A DNA stretch of 6,320 nucleotides from Chloroflexota bacterium (GCA_021790375.1 JAJYEB010000116.1:1-6320); one strand, 5' to 3'. Positions 1-6,021 are shown, numbered from the stretch's first letter. The notes: generated by a model not told the origin, from the letters alone. Translations and numbers: made by a program.

Positions 1-687
1 GTCGTCGGCAACTCCCAGCCGATCCTGCTGGCGGTCGCCGGTGCGGCCCTCTTCGGTGAGCGGATCGGGCGACGCGGCGCCTTCGGCATCGCGCTCGGGG
101 CAGCCGGCGTCGTGCTGGTCGCCGCGGGCAGCCGGGGCGGTGGCACGGATCCGGGCGGGCTGGCGCTCGCGCTGCTCTCGTCCGCCGCACCTGCGGGGGG
201 CACGGTCCTCATGCGACGGCTCGTGGGTCACGTGGACCTGCTCGTCGTGACGGCCTGGCAGTTCCTCGCCGGGGGCGTGGTCCTGCTCGTTGCGAGCGCA
301 CTTCTCGAGGACCCATCTGCGGTCCGCCTGGGCGGTGCCGATGTCCTCACCCTGCTCTTCCTCGGCGTGGTCGGCACCGGCATCGCGTACTTGGTCTGGT
401 TCGGACTGCTCTCGCGCGTACCGCTGGCGCACCTCGGGTCGGCGCTCTATCTCGTGCCGGTCGCCGGCGTCGCCGCGGACATCCTGGCCGGAGGCCGGGT
501 CGATCCGGCGGAGCTGGTGGGGCTCGCGGTGATGCTCGCCGGCGTCGCGCTCGCGGCATGGCGGCCCGCGACCGGTGGTGGGGCGGTCGCGACCAGAGCC
601 CCCGGCGGGGCCGCGCGGACGACCGAGCCTTCTTCGGCGCCGCTCAGCCGAGCCTCAGGCACCTCTCACTCGCCCGCGGCAGGCTGA
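1..687 (+). CDS. EamA/DMT-family membrane transporter, 5'-truncated by the window edge
   Basis: The open frame runs from base 1 without a start, so the N-terminal part lies upstream; 228 residues are visible, ending at TGA 685-687. The visible part opens in the end of the first EamA repeat (motif NSQPILLAV, then LFGERIGRR around residues 4-25) and continues through the complete second repeat from about residue 55 to 193. That repeat contains several hydrophobic helices and the typical segments LVVTAWQFLAGG and GTGIAYLVWFGLL. Family members are usually about 300 residues with ten membrane spans and move small metabolites, amino acids or drugs out of the cell; the substrate cannot be read from sequence. 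The last 35 or so residues (A, G, S, T, P rich) are a poorly conserved cytoplasmic-type tail. Only 4 nt separate it from the HMA-like gene, so the two may be co-transcribed. The family call is firm; the substrate is unknown. Confidence 0.88.
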   Translation, partial: VVGNSQPILLAVAGAALFGERIGRRGAFGIALGAAGVVLVAAGSRGGGTDPGGLALALLSSAAPAGGTVLMRRLVGHVDLLVVTAWQFLAGGVVLLVASALLEDPSAVRLGGADVLTLLFLGVVGTGIAYLVWFGLLSRVPLAHLGSALYLVPVAGVAADILAGGRVDPAELVGLAVMLAGVALAAWRPATGGGAVATRAPGGAARTTEPSSAPLSRASGTSHSPAAG

Positions 688-691
688 ACAC

Positions 692-919
692 ATGGATGAG
701 CGCTGGGTTCGGATCCCCATTCTCGACCTCGGCTGCGCCGGTGACACCGGGCGCCTCGAGCGCCGGCTGGCCCGGCAGCCGGGCGTGGTGGAGGTCGCGG
801 TGAACCCGGCGACCGAGGCCGCCTACATCCGCTTCGACCCGCGATCCACGACGCCGGCCCGGCTTCGCGACGCCGTCGAGCGGGAGGGGTATCGCACTGC
901 CGAGCCCGTGGCGGGCTGA
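692..919 (+). CDS. Small HMA-like (heavy-metal-associated fold) protein with degenerate metal motif
   Basis: A 75-residue soluble protein. The ATG at 692 was chosen because the longer upstream frame overlaps the transporter gene and encodes only low-complexity sequence; a modest GGCAGG lies 8 nt upstream. The pattern fits the beta-alpha-beta-beta-alpha-beta HMA fold: strand at residues 5-13, helix 18-29, strands around 32-38 and 43-49, helix 54-65 ending in EGY, and a short last strand. The usual metal motif GMxCxxC is reduced to LGCAGD: Cys15 is present, but the second cysteine position (18) is Asp. Such a protein may bind metal weakly, bind through other ligands, or act as a regulator or partner rather than a Cu(I)/Hg(II) chaperone. 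Its place just before the ABC permeases, with an ATPase carrying a YHS module, suggests a role in that transport system. The fold call is by pattern only. Confidence 0.75.
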   Translation: MDERWVRIPILDLGCAGDTGRLERRLARQPGVVEVAVNPATEAAYIRFDPRSTTPARLRDAVEREGYRTAEPVAG

Positions 920-942
920 CGGAAAGCCCGCCAACCACGCCG

Positions 943-2037
943 ATGCTGCTAGCCACCCGCAATCTCGCCCGCGACCGTACGCGCCTGGCACTGAGCGTGA
1001 CCGGGGTCGCCCTGGCGGTCATGCTCATCCTGCTGCTCGGCGGATATCGGGCGGGGATCTACCGCCAGACGGCGACCTACCTCGATCACGTGCCGGGCTC
1101 GCTCGTGGTCGTAGAGCGCGGCGTCCGGGACTTCCTCGGTACCAACTCGATCCTGCCGCCCGGGGCGGCGCAGGCCGCGGCGACCACGCCGGGCGTCGCT
1201 CGTGTCGTGCCGGTGCTCTCGCAGTCGGCGATCGTCGAACTGCACGGGCGCAAGCAGCTCGCCCTGCTCATCGGGTACGAGCCGGGCCGGGGTGGCGGGC
1301 CCTGGAGCCTGGCGACGGGGCGCGAGCCCGCGGCCGATGGCGAGGTCGTGATCGACCGGGTGATGGCGAGTGAACATGGCATCGGCCTCGAAGACCGCAT
1401 CACGATCCTCGACCGAGGCGAGACAGTCGTCGGCCTGGCCAGCGGCACCTCACTCTGGATCGGCTCCCTCGTGTTCGCCCGGGCGTCCACGATCGAGGCG
1501 CTGGTCCGGGCGCCCGGTGCGCGCAGCTTTCTCTTCCTCACCCCGGCGGCCGGCGTGTCCCCCGACGCGCTGCGGCTGCGCCTCGCCATCCCTGGTGCCG
1601 ACGCCATCCTGAAGTCCGACATGATCGCCGCGGACCAGCGGCTCCTGGCCCGCGTGTACGACACGGCCATCGGACTCATGACCGCGATCGCCTTTCTGGT
1701 CGGCGTCCTGGTCGTCGGGCTCGTCGTGTACACGGCGACCGTCGAACGCCGCCGCGAGTACGGCGCCTTCAAGGCGATCGGCGCCCGAAATCGCGTCCTG
1801 TTCCGGATCGTCGCCCTCCAGGCGCTGGTCGCGGGGACTGCCGGGGCGGCGCTGGGCACCCTCCTGGCGGTCGCGGCCGGTTGGCTCCTCGTCGCGTGGC
1901 GGCCGCAGTTCCCGGTCGCGATCGAGCCGTCGGCCGTTGTCCTGGCGCTCCTGGCGAGCGTGGCCATGGCGGTGCTCGCCGCACTCGTCCCGGCCCGTGC
2001 GATGGCACGCCTCGCCCCGGCGGAGGTGTTCCGCTGA
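943..2037 (+). CDS. FtsX/MacB-type ABC transporter permease (first of a paralogous pair)
   Basis: A 364-residue membrane protein. The topology is that of the MacB/FtsX exporter class: one N-terminal span (about residues 14-34), a large extracytoplasmic domain (about 40-235), then three C-terminal spans (about 242-264, 287-317 and 329-350). The cytoplasmic loop motif RREYGAFKAIGAR (270-282), which contacts the ATPase, and the ending PARAMARLAPAEVFR are typical of the family. The length is close to that of DevC/LolC-type permeases. ATG 943 puts a basic stretch (RNLARDRTR) just before the first span, as expected; the ribosome site is weak (GGAAAG about 16 nt upstream), and expression may depend on read-through from the preceding gene. 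Its stop overlaps the next start (TGATG). It probably forms a heterodimer with the second permease, powered by the downstream ATPase. The substrate is unknown. Confidence 0.9.
   Translation: MLLATRNLARDRTRLALSVTGVALAVMLILLLGGYRAGIYRQTATYLDHVPGSLVVVERGVRDFLGTNSILPPGAAQAAATTPGVARVVPVLSQSAIVELHGRKQLALLIGYEPGRGGGPWSLATGREPAADGEVVIDRVMASEHGIGLEDRITILDRGETVVGLASGTSLWIGSLVFARASTIEALVRAPGARSFLFLTPAAGVSPDALRLRLAIPGADAILKSDMIAADQRLLARVYDTAIGLMTAIAFLVGVLVVGLVVYTATVERRREYGAFKAIGARNRVLFRIVALQALVAGTAGAALGTLLAVAAGWLLVAWRPQFPVAIEPSAVVLALLASVAMAVLAALVPARAMARLAPAEVFR
2022..2027 (+). promoter_or_regulatory. Shine-Dalgarno for second permease
   Basis: GGAGGT inside the 3' end of the first permease gene, 9 nt before ATG 2037. 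Together with the TGATG overlap it fixes the start and indicates translational coupling of the two permeases. Confidence 0.75.
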
Positions 2038-3167
2038 TGGCAGCAACATGGGTGATGGCGCGCAGGAGCCTCACGGCGAACTGGCTCCGGCTGCTCGCGT
2101 CGGTCGGCGGCGTGGCACTCGCGCTGTCGCTCGTGCTCGCCCTCGACGCGATCGTGGCGGGCGTTTCGTCGCAGCTTACGAGCTACATCGACCGCGCGGG
2201 CGCCGACGTCTGGGTGGCCCAGGCGGGCGTGCGCAACCTCCACATGGTCGCCTCATGGCTGCCGGCATCGGACACGGCGGACGTGGCCGGCGTCAAAGGC
2301 GTGGTTGCGGTTACCCCGATTCTCTACGTCACCGACGCGATCTCGGCGAACGACCAGCGCGCGATCGCCTACGTCATCGGGCTGCCGGGTGATGCGACCA
2401 TGGGGCTGCCCTGGGAGATTGCCGAAGGCAAGGCAATCCCGGGACCTGGCGAGGCGGTCGTCGGGCGTGACTTCGCGCGCCAGGCGGGCGTCGGGATCGG
2501 CGGCCGGGTCACGATCCTGGGGCGCGATCTTCGGATCGTCGGCCTGTCCGAGGGCACCGGCAACCTCCTCAACGGCATCGCGTTCATCTCGGCGAACGAC
2601 TTCGAGGCGGCCCGCGGCAGCGCCGGACTGGTCAGCTTCGTGCTGGTGCGCACGGCGCCCGGGACATCCCCCGATGCCGTCGCGTCCGCCATCGAGCGCA
2701 CCGTGCCGGGGGTGAGCGCCCTCAGCCGGGGCGCCTTTGCCGCGGAAGAGCGCCGCCTCGTCATGCAGATGGCCGGCGACGTCATCGCCACGATGAACGG
2801 CGTCGGGTTCGTCGTCGGCCTGGCGGTCGTGGCGCTCACGGTCTACGTTGCCACTCTGGCACGGCGGCGCGAGTACGGTGTGCTGAAGGCGCTCGGCGCC
2901 CGTGCCCGGTTCCTGTACGCCGTCGTGCTCGCCCAGGCGGTGCTCTCGGTGCTGCTGGGCTTTGCCACCGCCGTCGTCTTCACGTCTGCCGTCGCGGCGG
3001 TCGTCCACGCGGTCGGCCTGCCCCTCGCCCTGGTGATCGACGTCTCCTCCCTGCTCAAGGTGGCGGCGTTCGGGGCCGTGATCGCCGCCATCGCATCGAT
3101 CCTGCCCATCCGCCAGGTCGCCGGTATCGACCCGGCCGTCGTCTTTCGGAGAGGAGCCGTTCTGTGA
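2037..3167 (+). CDS. FtsX/MacB-type ABC transporter permease (second of a paralogous pair)
   Basis: A 376-residue paralogue of the preceding permease with the same plan: a span at about 21-43, an extracytoplasmic domain at about 45-245, and spans at about 250-272, 293-325 and 338-357. The coupling motif RREYGVLKALGAR (277-289) almost repeats that of the first permease, and the ending QVAGIDPAVVFRR matches the family C-terminus. ATG 2037 overlaps the upstream TGA and has a strong GGAGGT at 2022-2027, 9 nt upstream; the in-frame extension back to 1881 lies wholly inside the first permease gene and is rejected. The stop overlaps the ATPase GTG (GTGA). Two unlike permease subunits with a single ATPase resembles LolCDE-type systems more than homodimeric MacB, but there is no lipoprotein-release signature and no adaptor protein gene in the window. 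Function beyond export or mechanotransmission is inferred. Confidence 0.9.
   Translation: MAATWVMARRSLTANWLRLLASVGGVALALSLVLALDAIVAGVSSQLTSYIDRAGADVWVAQAGVRNLHMVASWLPASDTADVAGVKGVVAVTPILYVTDAISANDQRAIAYVIGLPGDATMGLPWEIAEGKAIPGPGEAVVGRDFARQAGVGIGGRVTILGRDLRIVGLSEGTGNLLNGIAFISANDFEAARGSAGLVSFVLVRTAPGTSPDAVASAIERTVPGVSALSRGAFAAEERRLVMQMAGDVIATMNGVGFVVGLAVVALTVYVATLARRREYGVLKALGARARFLYAVVLAQAVLSVLLGFATAVVFTSAVAAVVHAVGLPLALVIDVSSLLKVAAFGAVIAAIASILPIRQVAGIDPAVVFRRGAVL
3148..3156 (+). promoter_or_regulatory. Shine-Dalgarno deciding the GTG start of the ABC ATPase
   Basis: GGAGAGGAG lies within the end of the second permease gene, 7 nt before GTG 3164. It supports this non-ATG start and coupled translation through the GTGA overlap. 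Confidence 0.8.
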
Positions 3168-3982
3168 CCACCTGTACGCTCGAGGCGCGCGACGTCACCA
3201 AGCGCTACGGGGACGGCGAGGCGGCCGTGGTCGCGGTTCGGGGCGTCTCCCTCAGAGTGGAGCCGGGAGAGATCGTCCTCATCATGGGGCCCTCGGGCTC
3301 CGGCAAGACCACGCTCCTCTCGATGCTCGGCGCGTTGCTGCGTCCGACGGCAGGTACGGTCAGCCTGGATGGAACGGTGCTCTCGGAACTGTCCGAGGGC
3401 CGCCTACCCGACATCCGCCTGCACCGCTTCGGCTTCATCTTCCAGGACTTCAACCTGCTCTCGGCGCTGACCGTCTGGGAGAACGTCGCCATCGTGGCGG
3501 AACTCGCAGGGCTCAGGGGCCGCGCGGCCAGGGAGAGGGCGACGGCGATCCTGACCGAGCTCGGGCTCGGAGCGCGGCTCGACTTCCTCCCCGACCGGCT
3601 CTCGGGGGGCGAGAAACAGCGGGTGGCGATCGCCCGGGCCCTCGTGAACGACCCGGCGCTGATCCTCGCCGACGAGCCGACCGCCAACCTCGACTCGGCG
3701 ATCGGGCACGAGATCATGCGGCTCCTGCGGGGCATCGCGAAGGAGCAGGGCCGCAGCGTCGTGATCGTCTCGCACGATCAGCGCATCCGCGACATCGCAG
3801 ATCGGGTGCTGTGGCTCGAGGACGGGGCGTTCCAGGACGAGATCGCGCTCGCGGTCGATCCCGTGTGCGGGATGTCCGTGGAGCGCGAGCGGGCCGCGAG
3901 TGCCACGCGCGACGGCGCCCTCTTCTACTTCTGCTCGCGTGGCTGTCGTGCCGAGTTCCTCAACGGGCCGCCCTCTGCGTGA
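3164..3982 (+). CDS. MacB/LolD-type ABC ATPase fused to a C-terminal YHS (TRASH-like) metal-binding module
   Basis: A 272-residue protein. Residues 1-225 are a complete ABC ATPase of the MacB/LolD/DevA class: Walker A GPSGSGKT (42-49), Q-loop Gln94 in FIFQDFN, signature LSGGE (146-150), Walker B LILADEP (166-172), D-loop NLDS (175-178) and switch His204. It should hydrolyse ATP on the cytoplasmic face for the two FtsX-type permeases encoded just upstream, with which it is translationally coupled. Family members normally end near residue 225-235. Here a YHS module follows: DPVCGM (232-237), then FYFCSRGC (254-261), giving Cys235, Cys257 and Cys261, as in YHS/TRASH domains of copper ATPases and metal-related proteins. 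The reading frame is continuous, so this is a true fusion and not two genes. The inference is that the cysteine module senses or binds metal and couples it to transport. ATPase identity is very secure; the metal role is inferred. Confidence 0.93.
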   Translation: MTTCTLEARDVTKRYGDGEAAVVAVRGVSLRVEPGEIVLIMGPSGSGKTTLLSMLGALLRPTAGTVSLDGTVLSELSEGRLPDIRLHRFGFIFQDFNLLSALTVWENVAIVAELAGLRGRAARERATAILTELGLGARLDFLPDRLSGGEKQRVAIARALVNDPALILADEPTANLDSAIGHEIMRLLRGIAKEQGRSVVIVSHDQRIRDIADRVLWLEDGAFQDEIALAVDPVCGMSVERERAASATRDGALFYFCSRGCRAEFLNGPPSA

Positions 3983-4052
3983 CCGGCGGATGACCAGCCC
4001 TCTTCCTTCGCCCTCATCGAGCGCTCAGGCGTCCCTCATCCGTCCGTGATGT

Positions 4053-4078
4053 GATCGGCGTCGTCCGAGCAGCCGATC
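4053..4078. repeat. Perfect 7-bp inverted repeat (hairpin or protein site)
   Basis: GATCGGC (4053-4059) and GCCGATC (4072-4078) are exact reverse complements with a 12-nt spacer. It lies 70 nt after the ATPase stop. It could be a weak terminator stem for the ABC operon, though no T-run follows, or a binding site in the promoter region of the next gene. Confidence 0.4.
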
Positions 4079-4117
4079 TAGTCCGTTGGCGCTTCCGACG
4101 ACGGCATTCTGCTACAG

Positions 4118-4148
4118 ATGAGTCATACTACTAATACGTAGTGATAAT
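4118..4148 (+). promoter_or_regulatory. Candidate promoter with overlapping ACTAC-N6-GTAGT operator-like dyad
   Basis: An AT-rich island in an otherwise very GC-rich window. GATAAT at 4143-4148 is one base off a consensus -10 box; the -35 is poor (best ATGAGT at 4118-4123, 19 nt spacer). The dyad ACTAC (4127-4131) / GTAGT (4138-4142) fills the spacer next to the -10 box, the classical place for a repressor. ACTAC/GTAGT half-sites resemble operators of the BlaI/MecI/CopY winged-helix repressors, but no such regulator gene is in the window. A start site near 4155 would leave a leader of about 65 nt before ATG 4220. The promoter is plausible; the regulator family is a guess. Confidence 0.45.
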
Positions 4149-4154
4149 CCTTCC

Positions 4155-4181
4155 TCCCTCATCCGGCCACCCTCGGAGGGA
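4155..4181 (+). repeat. Inverted repeat in presumed leader of Lgt-like gene
   Basis: TCCCTC (4155-4160) pairs with GAGGGA (4176-4181) across a 15-nt loop; a competing tight palindrome CCCTC-G-GAGGG sits at 4170-4180. In RNA, one or the other could form upstream of the start codon. It could equally be chance in GC-rich DNA. Confidence 0.25.
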
Positions 4182-4219
4182 CGCGGCTCGGTACAAACGG
4201 GGGAATCATGGAGTGAGCG

Positions 4220-5422
4220 ATGGGGCGAAGACGGTCAGGATCATCCCCCCAACGGGCGAGGGTCCGTACGCGGCCGTCGGGCGTGCGGGCGTCGGCGCCT
4301 GACATCGCAACCGGTAAAGCCGCCTCGCGCGCGACGGGTCCGGGAACGACACAGGGCGAGCCCGTCGAGCGGGAGGCGCTCGTCGTGACCCTCTGCTTCG
4401 ACTCGGGCGAGGGGAGCGACCCGTATTCGGCGACCGTGCGCCTGCGCGGCAGGCGCGTGGGCAGTCGCGCGATGCCCGGGCCCGATGACACCTTCACCCA
4501 CGAGGAGACGGTCGAGGGCGTCGTCCCGGGCGCCGGCACGTTGTCGGTCACCAGCTGGGTATACGGGCTGCTGCCCGGTGAGTGGACGGTGAGCGGGGAA
4601 CTGATCCGCGCCGAGGCTCACGCCGGCGGGCAGCCGTCATCCTCCCGCTGGAAGCGTCCGAGTTCTCAGCCGATTCACCCCGCCGCCTGGTCGTGGCGCC
4701 GGTGGAGGCTGTCCGCGGGACAGCCCGCCCCGCTGAAGACACGGTGGGCGGTCGTGGCCCCTCTGGCCAGGATACCGGCCGTCATCCCCGGGAGCTGGCC
4801 GGCCTTGAGCGCTCTCGGTGCGCTCGTGGCGCTGAGCGTGCTCATGGCGATCCTTGCGCACGAGCGGGTTCCGATCGGCCGGTCGCTGATGGTGTCCCTC
4901 ATCGCGGTGGGAGCGGGTCTGATCGGGGCGAAGGTGTGGTATGCGATCCTCCATCCCGGCCCGTGGCGCCAGAGGATCGGTGGCTGGGCGGTCGACGGGT
5001 TCCTGGTCGTGGCGCTCGTCGTGACCGTCGCCGAACTGCTCGCCTTCAACCTGCCGGCCGGCGTGTTCCTCGACGCGAGCGCGCCCGGCCTGTTCTTCGG
5101 CGTCGCGATCGGGCGGCTCGGCTGCTTCCTGACCGGCTGCTGCGCCGGGCGCTGCACCCGCTCCCGCTGGGGCGTGTGGTCATCGGATCGCCGGGTCGGT
5201 GCCCGTCGTGTTCCAACCCAGCTCATCGAATCTGCCGCAGGGCTCGTCATCGGCGTCGCGACCGCACTGCTCGTGCTCGACCATGCCCCAACTGTCCCCG
5301 GCGTTATCTTCGTGGCCGCGTTTGGCACCTACCTCGTCGTGCGGCAGTTCCTGCTGCGGCTGCGGGCGGAATCACGCCGGTACTCCTGGCGACGGAGTCT
5401 CATGGCCCGGGCGACGTCGTAG
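4220..5422 (+). CDS. Lgt-like (prolipoprotein diacylglyceryl transferase family) membrane protein with N-terminal beta-rich domain
   Basis: A 400-residue protein. Residues 1-50 are basic and low in complexity. Residues 51-132 look like a small beta-sandwich domain, with alternating hydrophobic strands (ALVVTLCF, YSATVRLRGRRVG, LSVTSWVYGL, EWTVSGELIR). A linker (about 155-190) leads to a membrane part of about six spans from residue 193 to 380. The span around 290-313 carries IGRLGCFLTGCCAGRC, which aligns by eye with the Lgt signature GRxGNFxNxExxGR, and VPTQLIE (331-337) matches the Lgt HPxQLYE motif. The signature Arg (299) is kept, but the Asn is Cys302 and the motif His is Val331. The membrane part is shorter than true Lgt (about 270 or more residues). 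Lipid transfer to lipoproteins is therefore doubtful; a redox or metal role for Cys302, 307, 308 and 312 is possible. GGAG at 4210-4213 supports ATG 4220; the in-frame ATG at 4208 meets a stop two codons later. Confidence 0.82.
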   Translation: MGRRRSGSSPQRARVRTRPSGVRASAPDIATGKAASRATGPGTTQGEPVEREALVVTLCFDSGEGSDPYSATVRLRGRRVGSRAMPGPDDTFTHEETVEGVVPGAGTLSVTSWVYGLLPGEWTVSGELIRAEAHAGGQPSSSRWKRPSSQPIHPAAWSWRRWRLSAGQPAPLKTRWAVVAPLARIPAVIPGSWPALSALGALVALSVLMAILAHERVPIGRSLMVSLIAVGAGLIGAKVWYAILHPGPWRQRIGGWAVDGFLVVALVVTVAELLAFNLPAGVFLDASAPGLFFGVAIGRLGCFLTGCCAGRCTRSRWGVWSSDRRVGARRVPTQLIESAAGLVIGVATALLVLDHAPTVPGVIFVAAFGTYLVVRQFLLRLRAESRRYSWRRSLMARATS

Positions 5423-5436
5423 CCGCGCCGGCTGCG
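5418..5436 (+). terminator. Possible stem-loop at the stop codon of the Lgt-like gene
   Basis: An 8-bp stem (CGTAGCCG / CGGCTGCG, one G-U pair in RNA) with a 3-nt CGC loop overlaps the TAG stop. No T-run follows, so intrinsic termination would be weak; it may instead stabilise the 3' end or be chance in GC-rich sequence. Confidence 0.25.
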
Positions 5437-5628
5437 TGCGTCTGGGTGGCAGCGGTCGTCGCCCCGGCCCCGGGTCGCGGCGCGTGGGCGCGGTCTCTCT
5501 GCCGTTCCTTATGCGGCGCTCACGTACCCCTCAGCCGAGGGTGGTGTCATGCGAAGTCTCGCCCAACCGTTCAGGCGGAACCGGGCACTCGGAGCGAACG
5601 AATGCGAACGCAGCGCGGAGGTTCCCCC
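5423..5628. other. 206-nt intergenic stretch without a supported gene
   Basis: GC-rich sequence between the Lgt-like gene and the 104-residue gene. Open frames cross it on both strands, but none has a start with a good ribosome site or recognisable protein content. I see no clear promoter; only the ribosome site of the next gene at its right end stands out. Confidence 0.5.
5617..5622 (+). promoter_or_regulatory. Shine-Dalgarno deciding the start of the 104-residue gene
   Basis: GGAGGT, 6 nt before ATG 5629. It picks this ATG out of a much longer open frame that begins at 4582 and is mostly a shadow of the Lgt-like gene. Confidence 0.75.
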
Positions 5629-5943
5629 ATGGAGGCACGCCGCAGCCCGGCTGGAGACGAACGAGGGCAGCTCCCCAACGATTCACGACAACTGGCGCTC
5701 CTGCTCTGGCCCGGGCTCGATCGGATCAAGCTCGCACGGACACGCGGTGAGCCGCGGCGGGTGGCCAGGCTGGTCGGGCGCCGGAGCGCTCTGCCTCGCG
5801 AGACGATCCTGCGCATGCTCGGCTGCGATCTCGAGACCCGGGACGATGAGCGCGAACCGGAATCTGCCGCGCTCGCCGGGGCCGCCCCCGGTGCGAGGTC
5901 GTGGTCCAGGCGCTCGGTCTTCTCACCCGTGCATCAGCGCTGA
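5629..5943 (+). CDS. Hypothetical 104-residue basic protein
   Basis: The start is set by the strong GGAGGT 6 nt upstream; the frame is open for a long way further upstream, but that part overlaps the Lgt-like gene in another frame and reads as Arg/Pro/Ala-rich noise. The likely ordered core is residues 20-66: a helix RQLALLLWPGLDRIKLAR, then EPRRVARLVGRR, then LPRETILRMLGC. This looks like two or three amphipathic, positively charged helices. No membrane span or signal peptide is seen. The C-terminal 35 residues are acidic, then Ala/Gly/Arg-rich, and probably disordered. A nucleic-acid or membrane-surface role would suit the charge pattern, but I do not recognise the family. It lies 206 nt after the Lgt-like gene and could share its transcript. 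The near-consensus ribosome site is the best reason to call it real. Confidence 0.6.
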   Translation: MEARRSPAGDERGQLPNDSRQLALLLWPGLDRIKLARTRGEPRRVARLVGRRSALPRETILRMLGCDLETRDDEREPESAALAGAAPGARSWSRRSVFSPVHQR

Positions 5944-6014
5944 CACCGGTGGCTCTCAGGTCGGCCGCGCATCGTGAGGGTCGACAGGACGGAGCGGGCG
6001 ACCGCGCCGTCAGT

Positions 6015-6021
6015 GGAGGAG
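6015..6021 (+). promoter_or_regulatory. Shine-Dalgarno supporting GTG 6025
   Basis: GGAGGAG; its GGAGG core ends 5 nt before GTG 6025. No comparable site precedes the longer alternative GTG at 5974, so the shorter protein is preferred. Confidence 0.6.

Larger units (their letters stand above)
3983..4219. other. 237-nt intergenic regulatory region
   Basis: No convincing gene lies here on either strand. It separates the ABC block from the Lgt-like block. It holds a perfect 7-bp inverted repeat (4053-4078), an AT-rich island with a dyad and a candidate -10 box (4118-4148), and a 6-bp inverted repeat in the presumed leader (4155-4181). The octamer CCCTCATC appears three times (4011, 4033 and 4156), which may be chance. 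No hairpin followed by a T-run is seen, so a classical intrinsic terminator for the ABC operon is not evident. Confidence 0.6.

Noticed and set aside
575..691. Extension of the HMA-like gene upstream of ATG 692
   Set aside because: It overlaps the end of the transporter gene, and the HMA fold begins only after residue 40 of the long version.
1881..2036. N-terminal extension of the second permease
   Set aside because: It lies wholly inside the first permease gene, is Arg/Gly/Pro-rich, and ATG 2037 has a strong ribosome site and the expected family N-terminus.
1086..2243. 385-residue open frame on the - strand across the first permease
   Set aside because: It mirrors the clear FtsX-type permease gene; its translation is Arg/Ala/Pro/Ser-rich with no domain pattern, as expected for antisense frames in GC-rich DNA.
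2253..3008. 251-residue - strand open frame across the second permease
   Set aside because: It is the antisense shadow of a confident gene, full of Arg/Asp/Gly/His repeats with no hydrophobic core.
4011..4164. Three copies of CCCTCATC as a possible direct-repeat array
   Set aside because: Spacing is irregular (22 and 123 nt), the units are short and flanks do not match; chance in this composition is likely, and it is not a CRISPR array.
4159..4551. 130-residue - strand open frame over the start of the Lgt-like gene
   Set aside because: There is no recognisable domain, and the + strand frame here shows clear beta-strand periodicity continuing into the Lgt-like protein.
4582..5628. Upstream part of a 453-residue + frame ending at 5943
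   Set aside because: It overlaps the Lgt-like gene in another frame and reads as low-complexity Arg/Pro/Gly sequence; only the part from ATG 5629, with its own strong ribosome site, is kept.
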